Origin: Cyclostephanos tholiformis
Taxonomy: Eukaryota; Bacillariophyta; Thalassiosirophyceae; Thalassiosirales; Thalassiosiraceae
Assembly (NCBI GenBank): GCA_036939975.1
Contig: JALLPB010000818.1
Location: forward strand, 1 to 12,728
Reading direction: 5' to 3'
DNA length: 12,728 nt
Below the pieces are notes generated by a model that was not told the origin of the DNA, ran no database searches, and saw nothing but the letters and a program-made list of their open reading frames with translations. A program made the position numbers and the translations under genes. How positions within the stretch are numbered: the first letter of the stretch is position 1; each line of letters begins with the position of its first letter. Below are positions 1 to 7,774 of this stretch, one piece after another.

Positions 1-62
1 TTGCCAAGGTCACGTGTAACATCTGGTGGCAGCACAAACGAATTGCATCGGATGATGTCTAA
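1..62 (+). CDS. FkbM-family methyltransferase, 3' end only (partial, enters from left)
   Basis: The first 62 bases match the last 62 bases of the complete FkbM gene at 6068-7374 with one difference, a synonymous GAT/GAC near the end. They encode the final 19 residues, including the motif CNIWWQHKR, then a TAA at 60-62. The rest of the gene lies left of the window. Seen directly: the near-identity and the shared frame and stop. Inferred: this is the end of a second, paralogous FkbM gene in the same orientation. Whether the upstream part is intact cannot be judged here; it could also be a 3' fragment. The reading frame continues in neither copy beyond the shared TAA. Confidence 0.75.
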   Translation, partial: AKVTCNIWWQHKRIASDDV

Positions 63-267
63 TAAATTGTCAATTAATAATCACCAATCAAGTATGCTTA
101 TTTATGCCAGGTGTTCTTCTTTGCAGCGTCAAAAGTTGATGGAAAGAGAACTCAGAAAGACATCCAAATTGACACCAATAGGGTTGAGCTATGAGAACGT
201 TGGCAGTTAGAAACAAAGCTCAGGTTTCAACACAGAGCCAAGGGCGTTCCATTGCAGAATGCAGTCG

Positions 268-317
268 GAGAGAAGCATCGACTAAAGAGTTAGGCTTGTT
301 CTGTGACAAGATTATTT
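268..317 (+). other. 50-base block identical in both duplicate 3' flanks
   Basis: Bases 268-317 are identical to 7574-7623, while the sequence on both sides differs at many positions. Inside the block CTTGT and ACAAG can pair around the six-base loop TCTGTG. This could be a 3'-UTR or other RNA-level element kept by selection, or a patch of recent gene conversion. No known RNA family is recognised. Confidence 0.5.
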
Positions 318-422
318 CGGTAGTATTTTAAGGTACTATTTTGTGGTGTGAGCCGAGGTAATACCTCGGAGGGACCTTTGTGCTTGAGTACTTTTTTTGT
401 TGAAGTCCTCACGTGTGGTCAG

Positions 423-440
423 ATGTGATCGTATTCACAT
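423..440 (+). other. Small hairpin conserved in both copies
   Basis: ATGTGA and TCACAT form a 6-base-pair stem around the loop TCGTAT. The duplicate at 7748-7765 keeps both stem arms exactly and changes one loop base (TTGTAT). It lies at the end of the homologous flank. A role in 3' end formation is possible but not shown. Confidence 0.35.
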
Positions 441-594
441 GGATAATAGGAAAGCATTCAGAGAGAAAGCATCAACCTAAGATTCAACCTCCAATTATCA
501 TTTTAAGACGTATCATAATAACATGGATAACGTCGGATGAGCGCCATTCTAACCACGTCACAAGAAAACCAATTCCCGAGCGATCGCAATCGAT

Positions 595-1621
595 TCATAG
601 TGTGTCGCGCAATCCGGTACAACCGTTCTCCTGCAACTTCACCCACGCCTTGACGAAATCGGCGAAGAAGGCGTCCTGATCCCTCGCGTACAATTCAACA
701 TACCGGCGAAAGGGCGGTTCCAACAACGCCAGGTCCGAAATCAGCATGACGGTGCCGGTCCTCGGACAGCGATTCTGGGGACATCCCCCCGACGTCGTCT
801 CGGGGACGTATTCCTTCGAGAGCATTTCCGAGAAGTACGCGTTGTCGAATTTCAGCGGCATCTCCGTCCACGGTCCGTCGAATCCCGACCGGTCGGGGTG
901 ACACTTCCCCACGGTGTGCGCGCCGGAGAGCGCGACGATGTCCCCGTCATCGAATCCCTTGGGATGGAAGATGTCGCGTAGGTGATCGACGCCCTTGTCG
1001 CCATCCGGCAAGCGACCGACCTGACCCTCGACGGATCCGGACGAATCCCGTGCGTCGACGCGACCGAAGCGCGTGGGCACGATCGGTCCGCCCATGACCT
1101 CGATGGCGACGTTCGCGGCGAGCGTCCATAGGTCGGCGTGCGAGATGATCCCCGATGCCACGTACTTGTCGGTCACCGGCCGGAGGAGGGATAGGGCCAC
1201 GGTGGGCAGGCCGGCGTTGGCGCCGAACGTGCCCTCGCCGGCGTCGGTGAAGCGCATCGCGGCGTTGGGGCAGCCTTTTGGGAGACGGGTCGGTCATCGT
1301 CATCGTCGCGATGGCGGCGGTAGTAGTACAGCAGCGGCATTGATGATGATGAAATCATCATCGGGGAGAGTGTGTGGAGGAAGGAGGGAGAGGAAAGGGG
1401 GGGGGGGGACCGAGATTGTGGATGGGAACACGACTGCGTGCGAGACGTTTCATCCAATATATTATAAATCTCATAGCGCACCGAGATATGCACTCACCTC
1501 CGGTCAATTTTCCTGTGGAGTAAACGCCGGCATCGTGCCAGGAGAGGCGGATGAAAATCGGACCGCAGCTCTTCTCGTCGATGACCGCCTTGATGTCCGC
1601 TTTGATGTCGTCTAGGCTCAT
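595..1621 (-). CDS. Ascorbate peroxidase, two exons (267 aa)
   Basis: Haem peroxidase that reduces hydrogen peroxide with ascorbate. Exon 1 is 1621-1498, exon 2 is 1274-595; the splice joins a phase-1 codon and rebuilds the family motif TGGCPNAAMRF. Visible sites: distal RLSWHDAG (Arg25, Trp28, His29), proximal SGAHTVGKCH (His161), Trp177 in GPWT, and the buried Asp222 in LISDLALL. Residues matching the ascorbate contacts of plant enzymes are present: Cys19 in KSCGP, the nearby Lys17, and Arg170 in DRSGF. That favours ascorbate over cytochrome c as donor. The length fits soluble cytosolic APX (about 250 aa). No leader is seen from this ATG. However, the frame stays open a little upstream behind a pyrimidine-rich stretch ending in AG, so a 5' exon for a targeting peptide cannot be excluded. 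Stop is TGA at 597-595. Confidence 0.92.
1275..1497 (-). other. Intron of the ascorbate peroxidase gene
   Basis: On the minus strand it starts GTGAGT and ends AAAAG, 223 bases. It interrupts codon 42 in phase 1. It contains a long pyrimidine-rich tract including 12 consecutive C (plus-strand G at 1397-1408). Removing it rejoins the conserved GGCPN motif, which is the main evidence for the boundaries. Confidence 0.85.
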
Positions 1622-1864
1622 GGTTAAAGCTCGGGGTGTCGGATGCGTTGTGTGTAAAAAAAAATAAAAAAAATGTCGTGCTGACGTGGCATCTATGTTG
1701 TATGTTGGTCGTCCCTCGGTGGTGGTTAGTACGATACTTACCGCTCGGTTTTATCAATTATTATTGACCCCTTGAGAGCTCTATTTGATTCCTAACCATC
1801 AGCCTAGAGAAAGCCATACCGACCCTGACCAACAAGTGTAGATATAGCAGACGTAGTCAAAACG
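1622..1864. promoter_or_regulatory. Upstream region of the ascorbate peroxidase gene
   Basis: This 243-base gap separates the minus-strand peroxidase start from the GC-rich stretch that begins at 1865. It holds two long A runs (1656-1673, split by one T) that read as T tracts for the peroxidase. No convincing TATA box is seen. It probably contains the peroxidase promoter by position alone. Confidence 0.35.
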
Positions 1865-2505
1865 ATGTGCGTTGTCATCGATTGGCCAAAACGCCCCGCG
1901 AGTCGCGCCACGTATCGTGTTTCTGGTCCTACGATCCTCAAACTCCATCCTCTGGGGGATGGGCATCGCTGTTCGGGATTGACGGCCGGACTGGCGGTTT
2001 AACTTCTACATGCCCGGCCGCGATCTCCTCGCGCAAAATTGGGAGACCGCATATCCGAATGCATCGCCCGGGTCGTGCGTCGTGCGTCGTGCGTCGTGCG
2101 TCGTCGGCGCGCATCCCGGACCGGCGAGGGCGGTGTCGTTCCTATTCGGGGTCTATATTGTCGTGGCTGGACGTCGCGATGGCCGTATTGATGTACGCCG
2201 CGAGGCTACGGGAATCGGGATCTCTTTTACCGTCGTCGTCATCGTCGTCGGGGGGGGACGGGGACGGGGGCGACTATGGTCGCGGTGGCTGGCGGGGGAA
2301 GCTTCGGACTCGGCATCTTGGCCGGCCTGTTCCTCGTCGACATCGAACGATCGACTGTACCACGCGAGATCGTCTCGACGGATTCGACGGCGACTTCCCC
2401 TTGTCGACCATATCGTTCGGGTGTATGGAAAAAAAAAGAAAACTATTGGACGGTCATGGCGTATTGAATTGGCGCGACGTCCGCGACGGAGGGGTTAAAA
2501 CATAA
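1865..2505 (+). other. GC-rich, possibly coding stretch with no coherent frame
   Basis: Protein-like pieces occur here in three plus-strand frames: NFYMPGRDLLAQNWE near 2000-2045, SWLDVAMAVLMYAARL near 2160-2210, and the hydrophobic FGLGILAGLFLVD near 2300-2345. No single frame carries all of them and no splice pattern joins them cleanly. The perfect 7-base tandem repeat at 2072-2099 shifts frame with every unit, which argues against translation through it. It may be a multi-exon membrane-protein gene, a broken one, or GC-rich intergenic DNA that looks open by composition. No family is recognised. Confidence 0.25.
2072..2099 (+). repeat. Tandem 7-base repeat, four units
   Basis: The unit GTCGTGC occurs four times without change, followed by a partial unit. 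The period is not a multiple of three, so copy-number change here would shift any reading frame. Confidence 0.9.
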
Positions 2506-2510
2506 TATAT

Positions 2511-3026
2511 GGAAAAAGGACTAAGACCCGAACCTCCCCCCCCCCACCCCCAGCGCGCGCACCCCGATCCCAGTGATAATCGGCGTATACACATTACACA
2601 CCCTGGAAACATATCCCAAAACTCATGTTGAGAATTCTATTTGGATGTGTCAATGAGGTCTAGACCAGCGAGGACTCTATCATCGGGCGTATTTATATTT
2701 TAATATCATCGTGGGACTTCCCACGAATGACACCTGAGTGAGGGGGTTGAAATCATCTCAAAGAGAATGGGTTTACGAATGAAAGTTCACGCTTTTTTCC
2801 CATATTCCCACTCACAAATTCGGATCGCTCGTTTTGTAAAAGTAACTGAATTCCTTTTCCTTGGTCTACTTCTCATTCAAACTCCCGCCTCTCCATCTAT
2901 TTCTCTATTATGTAGTAACAATCGTTCGTTTTTTTCGCACTCCACACTGTCTCGAAATTGATCACAGGCATAATCCTCGTGATCTGTGCCCCAGTCGGGA
3001 CCCGCCGCCAGCAGTCGAAGTGAAGG
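2511..3026. other. Apparently gene-free interval
   Basis: It begins with a run of 10 C (2536-2545) and becomes AT-rich. A short perfect hairpin, CGTGGG-ACTT-CCCACG, lies at 2710-2725. A 64-codon frame from 2767 has a hydrophobic centre (FLFLGLLLI) but no family signature and weak codon character. Nothing else is supported. Confidence 0.4.
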
Positions 3027-3206
3027 ATGAAAGTCTTGTGTGTAACAATTCAAGATCAACATTTAACGCATAGTATCGAGTCAACCTATCCGACCCTAAG
3101 GTACATAAAGTCGGAATTGCATTCCCTCGAAGATATGTACAACTGCACCTCGGTCGACAATACACCAATGAACAGCTGCACCCAAACAGTGAGTAACATC
3201 CTATGA
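3027..3206 (+). CDS. Small hypothetical protein or first exon (59 aa)
   Basis: This short frame starts at an ATG with an in-frame TGA two codons upstream. It encodes 59 residues ending at TGA 3204-3206. The composition is balanced and protein-like, with segments such as LRYIKSELHSLEDMY and two cysteines in the C-terminal part (YNCTS, NSCTQ). At 3189-3194 the sequence GTGAGT is a good splice donor in phase 0. So the ATG may belong to a first exon of 54 codons, but no acceptor giving a convincing second exon was found. No family is recognised. It could also be a chance frame. Confidence 0.3.
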   Translation: MKVLCVTIQDQHLTHSIESTYPTLRYIKSELHSLEDMYNCTSVDNTPMNSCTQTVSNIL

Positions 3207-3411
3207 CGAGGTCATGTATACGTAGGATGCATGACATGAATCCCGAAGAGACCATGGCCGACCCTGATGAACGTTTTCTGTCAAAGGAAGGATTGATATA
3301 TATATTCATTGTTAGTGCTAAAGGTTCCTACTTTACTGATTTGAACTACGAGCGATTAACTCCTCTTGAAACAAGTGAATCTCGTTGCCACCCGTGTCCC
3401 AATGGGCCCCG

Positions 3412-3742
3412 ATGGGCAATAAGGGTGTCAAAACATGTTCACTCGTTGATATTTTGAGAGGGTCTTGCGCCTTTGGTTACAGTGCGTTCAATAGATATTC
3501 GTGTGTGGTGCTCCTGGCTGGGATCAGATTCCAAGAAGAAAACGAAGACACGAGAACTTTTCCTCGTGTCTGGAAGTAAGTCGGTTGCAGCTGTATATTC
3601 TCCTTGTGCTCGCGGTATGCATTTTTGCAAGTTTCGCACGGTACTAAAAGCCTTGTCATTATGTTCGCCCAACAGCGATATTCCCGCAAGTACGGCGATC
3701 GCCACTGAGGAGGCGTATGCGGAGGAGACGACGCAGAGGTAG
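3412..3742 (+). CDS. Hypothetical protein, two exons (76 aa)
   Basis: Exon 1 runs from the ATG at 3412 to 3575 and exon 2 from 3676 to the TAG at 3740-3742. The 100-base intron has a near-consensus donor (GTAAGT) and a pyrimidine-containing acceptor (GCCCAACAG). Exon 1 ends in phase 2 and exon 2 continues in the frame reading DIPASTAIATEEAYAEE, so the join is in phase. Exon 1 contains a short hydrophobic segment (CVVLLAGI) followed by a charged stretch (QEENEDTRT). No known domain is seen. Just past the stop, another frame reads NASITRLAGKIDALARM up to 3858. The true 3' end may therefore differ, through another intron or a frameshift. Confidence 0.4.
3576..3675 (+). other. Predicted intron, 100 bases
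   Basis: It starts GTAAGT and ends CAACAG. The size fits typical small algal introns. Removing it joins two protein-like frames in phase. It is a prediction from sequence only. Confidence 0.45.
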
Positions 3743-3971
3743 CAACAGGAGGAGACTCGACCGCGATGAACCCCAACGCCAGCATAACCCGTTTGGCAGG
3801 GAAGATTGACGCCCTCGCGAGGATGAGTCGCAAGTGGCTCGATACGATCGGATAAGGTTCGTCGTCGCCGCAACATCCCGCCTTTCTCTCGGCTCAATAA
3901 CGCACAATGCTTCAGCTCGGAGTATCCACGGGTTTCCCTCCTCCAATTAGTCCAATAACGCCTCTAGTTTG

Positions 3972-4776
3972 TCATGGGGAGGTTCCACTTTTCTTTCCAT
4001 CGAATGGAAGGAGTTCCAGATAATGTTTCCCTATGTCATCGTCAACTCCAAGGCTTGATTCTCCGACTTGTGGCGATTCTCCTCCGGTGACAGAATTCCA
4101 ACCCCAGTTTGATGCCAAACTCCACTGACCTTCCGTCCTCCTGGCCAGGTGCTGCCGGGCGTACGGAATCTCAACGTTCCGCGCCAACGGATCCTTCACC
4201 ATATCCCCCATCGCTTCAACCATGCAGCTCGCAAATTCTCCCAGCTGGCCAATTTTATCCGAGCTAAAAAAAAAAACGACGATCACGGAACAACTGCCCT
4301 TGTTCGCATGTGAATCTTGCATGTGATATTCGTTCTTGGGTGTCGAGATCGGCGCTATATTCTCCTTCTCTTCCGCGTTGATGAGTACGGAATGTTTGCT
4401 GGAATTTTTGCTGCGTCTTCCCGTCTCGTTTGTGCTCCCGCTCGAAATGCCATGTTTTTTCCACTTCTCTCGCCAAAAGCCCGTCTAAGGCCCCCTTGCC
4501 CACCAAAAGCTTGTTCAGTCTGCTTTCTTTAATCATCCCGTTGAGAACTTCCGATTCCTTCATCTTCTCGGTAAGCTTCGTACTTTCTGTAATCATCCCG
4601 TTGAGAGCTTCCGATTCCTTGATCTTCTCGGTGAGCCTCGTGCTTTCTTTAATCATTCCATTTATAACATTCGATTCCTTGATCTTTTCGGTGAGCCTCG
4701 TACTATATTTAATCATTCCATTTAGAAAGTCCGATTTCTTGATCTTATCGGTGACCTTAGTCATGTTGTCCTTCAT
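3972..4776 (-). CDS. Repeat protein with four 20-residue helical repeats, frame broken at a poly-T tract
   Basis: The ATG at 4776 is the first after an in-frame TAA. Four tandem 20-residue units follow directly, with a consensus close to LTEKIKESxxLNGMIKEST. Alternating hydrophobic and charged residues suggest an amphipathic helix or coiled coil. A divergent partial unit (LNKLLVGKGALDGLL) follows, then a basic, Gln-rich segment. The first frame stops just after 11 T at 4276-4266. A second frame, open through the same tract, runs from there to 3972 and contains GEFASCMVEAMGDMVKDPL. Either one T too many (real frameshift or sequencing error) separates the halves, or an intron ends at the T-tract/AG, but no in-phase donor at a normal distance was found. 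No known family is recognised; the function is unknown. Confidence 0.5.
4518..4757 (-). repeat. Four tandem 60-base coding repeats
   Basis: Four consecutive copies of a 60-base unit keep exact register, with only substitutions and no indels. They encode the 20-residue repeats of the minus-strand protein. The lack of frame-changing indels supports translation of this part. Confidence 0.85.
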
Positions 4777-4876
4777 ATTTCGTTGAGCTTGTTGCCCTTA
4801 GAGATTGGCGCTATCCAACGGGTTTGAGCTATTATTATTTGCGTGTGTGTAGGAGGGGGGGGGGGGGTGGCAGAGA

Positions 4877-5098
4877 ATGAGAATGACGCGCCTTGGCTGT
4901 TATTTTTTATCCCGTCCAAGGGGAAAAAGTAAGGCCTTTGTCGTGCTTGTCATGAAATCTTGGATGAAAACCAGCGAACCTCTTGTACCCAAGAGAGAGT
5001 CAATGTTTGTCATTCGTTCTCAAGCCACAAATTTGCAAATAGTCGAAAGAAACAGCAGACAAAATGCCTCTATTGATTCGCCTGCTCACAGCCCATAA
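4877..5098 (+). CDS. Possible small hypothetical protein (73 aa)
   Basis: This open frame follows a run of 13 G (4855-4867) and ends in TAA. The middle reads plausibly as protein (KRESMFVIRSQATNLQIVERN), but there is no domain, signal peptide or splice evidence. It lies about 100 bases from the divergent start of the repeat-protein gene, so it could also be upstream sequence of that gene. Confidence 0.2.
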   Translation: MRMTRLGCYFLSRPRGKSKAFVVLVMKSWMKTSEPLVPKRESMFVIRSQATNLQIVERNSRQNASIDSPAHSP

Positions 5099-5223
5099 TA
5101 TCTCACCCTGATTTCTGATCAGTGATCATGGCGAAGGGACGATGCGAGCGTTTCGTCATCGATTTCGACGTCGTTCCTTTTTGCTTCGAAGCTGCCTCGG
5201 TCACCCTGCCCTCGTGGGCCTTC

Positions 5224-5541
5224 TCACAACTGCGCAGAAACCTCCTCTCCAAAGACCCATGCCAATCCACCGCCCGACGTCGGAACCACGGACACATTAT
5301 CGACGGGAGGGTGTAGTAACGGAGGAAGGTCAGCCCGCGCAACGCCGCCTCCCATCCCCGTTCGCCCGGTCGGTGGAACGCCGCGGTGGACGACGGAGGA
5401 AGGTGGATGCGTTGGAGGGGGAAGGGCGAAAAGGCAACACCAAGCCAGGAAGACGCCCGCGTCGATTAGTCGGTCCTCGCTCCTCCTGCGATCGCGATCG
5501 ACCCGCTCGTCGTCGTCGTCGTCCACCGACGCATCACCCAT
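5224..5541 (-). CDS. Possible hypothetical protein with acidic N-terminus (105 aa)
   Basis: The frame starts at an ATG at 5541 and encodes an Asp-rich N-terminus (MGDASVDDDDDERVDRDRR) followed by a Pro/Gly-rich, low-complexity part. TATATA lies on the minus strand about 60 bases upstream (5599-5604). An alternative model splices from a GTGTTG donor near 5439 to the acceptor TTCTGCGCAG near 5235. It continues in phase into CEKAHEGRVTEAASKQK and stops at 5103-5105. Neither model has a recognisable family. GC-rich DNA gives long open frames by chance, so the call is weak. Confidence 0.25.
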   Translation of the reverse strand: MGDASVDDDDDERVDRDRRRSEDRLIDAGVFLAWCCLFALPPPTHPPSSVVHRGVPPTGRTGMGGGVARADLPPLLHPPVDNVSVVPTSGGGLAWVFGEEVSAQL

Positions 5542-5641
5542 CCTCCCCGCTACTCGGGACGAGGTGTCGGGTGGATTCTAGCACCCTCGCGATTTTAGGT
5601 ATATAGAGAACCCCCCCCCCCGACGGGACTTCGGTAGAATA

Positions 5642-5810
5642 GCGCGCATCCGCATCCCGCCGCGGGCAAGAACTCAAGGAAGACGTTTATGCCGCATCGG
5701 ATCGCGTCGTGCATAATCGACACAAAATCGGATATGTCGTCGTGATAATGGCAGGAGAATTCGCCAGGGGACGTGAAAGCGTGCCGGTGCTTGCCACGGC
5801 AGCGGATTGA
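5642..5810 (+). CDS. Possible terminal exon, protein-like stretch
   Basis: This plus-strand frame follows a run of 11 C (5611-5621) and a TAG that could act as a splice acceptor. It reads convincingly as protein (GQELKEDVYAASDRVVHN, then IGYVVVIMAGEFARG) and ends in TGA at 5808-5810. It has no ATG near its start, so it would be an internal or last exon. The opposite strand is also open and protein-like in two frames: 5825-5595, and 5917-5687, which begins with ATG and is Ser/Thr/Pro-rich. At most one is likely to be real and I cannot decide which. Confidence 0.25.
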
Positions 5811-5991
5811 AACAAAGAAGCGCCATCATCCGTCGCACGCCTATGGTGTGGTTCGGCTACCGGTGAGGGGGGGGTGACCGTCCGACCATGGCGAGGGGTC
5901 GAACTAGGGGCCATCATGGTGCCGGTCGGTGCCGATCAATAAATCCATACGACTGACCTTCCTTTTTGAGCAATCATTCCTACGTAGAGCC

Positions 5992-6000
5992 TTATAAAAT
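5992..6000 (+). promoter_or_regulatory. TATA box upstream of the FkbM gene
   Basis: The sequence TTATAAAAT lies about 70 bases before the ATG at 6068. This leaves room for a transcription start near 6025 and a short 5' UTR. It is the clearest TATA-like element in the window. Confidence 0.5.
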
Positions 6001-6067
6001 GCTACGGGGCAGCTCTATGCTGGTTATTCCTTATTATGGTACTATCGCACGGCGCCAGGTCTGAACG

Positions 6068-7374
6068 ATGATCGGCGTCTCAGCTCGTCCAAACATCATG
6101 ATACCCAGAATTGCCAAGACACCTCTACGATGCCTCGACCTGCGCATTGCGATGCTTTCATCCGTCGCGATACTGACGTCGATCCATTTCCTTGTCTTTA
6201 AACATGTACAATATGATGCCAGATCGAGATGGTCCGGTCAACGTTCCTCATTGTCATCGTCCGATGAGATGGCTGTGGGGGAGGTGAGCAACAACATAGC
6301 GCCGTTATCCTGTCGTGATACCCTCGCGGATGCGAATATCTATGACCCTAATAAAGGTATTCCCAAGGACGTAACAAGGCGGCTGACTATCACGGAGCCT
6401 CAATTTTACATCTCGCTCCATAACCAGTCCTTGTGAGAAAATAATAATGACGAAAATGCTGTATATTTCTCGAAGCTTTCTTCTCCCTGTGTAATCCCCG
6501 CCTCCACCATCTCTAATGAGATCTTTCTACCCTCCATCTAAAAAATGATGCAATCTCCACCAGCGATTTGATAAGATGGGTGCACATAATGGAGCAGGGG
6601 GAGTACTACGAACGGGGCCTGACATCGTTGTTCCATCGATTGTTATCCTCGAACGATACCAACACGACAAGACCCCCCCCCCTCGTATTGGACATCGGAA
6701 TGAACGTAGGGTGGTTCTCTCTTTACTCGCGCGCCCACGGACACGAGGTGGCGTCGTTCGAGCCGAATCCCACCATGTTCCTGCGCATGTGCGAATCGTT
6801 GGAATATAATAATTGGCGCGAGGACGATGGCTGGATTAGTTTGTGGAATTACGGCCTCGGTTCAACGCCGGGTGTTTTCAATCTGACATTGGGAAAGAAC
6901 CCCGGTGCGTCTTCCTTCCACGAGGAGAATTTGGCGCCAGAACACCGAAGGACGATGCCCGTTAGGGTCGCCACTTTGGATAGCATCGCCATGATGCGAG
7001 GTTGGCTGGATAGGAGGATACCGCTGGCGAAGGTCGACGTCGAGGGATTCGAGGACCAAGTAATCGAGGGTGGGAAAAGACTAATATTGAATGGCAACGT
7101 GGAGAATATAATCATGGAAAATGGCAACAAAAATATAACGACGCTTGGGCTTATGCTCGACACGCTCTACGACGCCGGGTACAGGGTGAGGGAGATACTC
7201 ACCGTTAATGGCGATCCGTATCATGAGGATTGGTGGCATACCTTCAACCCGGCATTGGAGGAGCGACGTAAGGCCGGCGAGGCGGCGGCTGTGTCGGATC
7301 AATTGGCATTCCTTGCCAAGGTCACGTGTAACATCTGGTGGCAGCACAAACGAATTGCATCGGATGACGTCTAA
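6068..7374 (+). CDS. FkbM-family SAM-dependent methyltransferase with N-terminal membrane anchor (391 aa)
   Basis: Exon 1 is 6068-6432 and exon 2 is 6564-7374; the phase-2 join gives QSFDLIRWVHIMEQGEYY. The ATG follows an in-frame TGA two codons upstream. Residues about 26-44 (IAMLSSVAILTSIHFLVF) form one hydrophobic segment after a basic N-terminus, as in type II membrane proteins of the ER/Golgi. The catalytic domain shows the SAM-binding motif VLDIGMNVGW (163-172), the acidic FEPNP (187-191) and the FkbM signature KVDVEGFEDQVI near 278-288. FkbM proteins methylate hydroxyl groups of sugars or polyketides; the substrate here cannot be read from the sequence. A lumenal glycan target is a guess from topology. 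The last 62 bases recur at the left edge of the window, so the gene has a neighbouring paralogue. Confidence 0.88.
6433..6563 (+). other. Intron of the FkbM methyltransferase gene
   Basis: 131 bases, donor GTGAGA, acceptor CTCCACCAG. It contains in-frame stops, and its removal joins the two halves in phase (TT + C makes Phe122). It separates the membrane-anchor/stem exon from the catalytic exon. Confidence 0.85.
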
Positions 7375-7774
7375 TAACTAATAAACACTGATCGAATAAG
7401 CTTACTTATGCCAGATGGTCTTCTTCGCAGTATCACAAACCTGGCAGATAGAGAGCTCAGAAATACATCCAACTTGACCCCAACAGGGTTGAGCTATGAG
7501 AATGTTGGCAGTTAGACACAAAGCCCACATGTCAAACATAGAGCCAAGGGCATTCCATCGCAGAAAGCTGTCAGAGAGAAGCATCGACTAAAGAGTTAGG
7601 CTTGTTCTGTGACAAGATTATTTTGGTAATATTTTAAGGTAATATTTTGTGGTAGGAGCAGAAGTATTACCTTGAAGGGGCCTTTGTGACAGAAACAAAA
7701 AATCTGCTTGAGTACTTTTTTTTGCTGAGGTCTTCCCTTGTAGTCAGATGTGATTGTATTCACATAGATAGTAC
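7313..7774 (+). repeat. Direct duplication, right copy (FkbM tail plus 3' flank)
   Basis: Co-linear with 1-447. It includes the last codons of the complete FkbM gene, the 50-base identical block at 7574-7623 and the small hairpin at 7748-7765. Homology stops near 7774, where a compositionally different, transposon-rich region begins. No gene is supported between 7375 and about 7920. Confidence 0.85.

Larger units (their letters stand above)
1..447 (+). repeat. Direct duplication, left copy (FkbM tail plus 3' flank)
   Basis: This segment aligns co-linearly with 7313-7774. The coding tail is almost identical. The flank is clearly related but more diverged, with scattered substitutions and small indels. 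One of these is a block of about 18 bases present near 7690 and absent near 380. Homology fades around 445-450, just after a conserved small hairpin. The remaining stretch to 594 shows no convincing gene; a frame of 88 codons at 413-679 overlaps the end of the peroxidase gene and has no family signature. Confidence 0.85.

Noticed and set aside
1..210. Frame of 69 codons starting at the window edge
   Set aside because: It is out of frame with the FkbM tail that the first bases clearly encode.
350..370. Hairpin CCGAGGT-AAT-ACCTCGG in the left flank, terminator-like
   Set aside because: The duplicate copy does not preserve the pairing, and bacterial-type terminators do not apply in this eukaryotic context.
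413..679. Plus-strand 88-codon frame
   Set aside because: Overlaps the peroxidase 3' end on the opposite strand, and the duplicated flank does not preserve it.
1073..1615. Plus-strand open frame of 180 codons across the peroxidase gene
   Set aside because: It is antisense to the peroxidase exons and intron, with no family motif; a composition shadow.
6576..7347. Other frames inside the FkbM second exon
   Set aside because: All are shadows of the well-supported methyltransferase frame.
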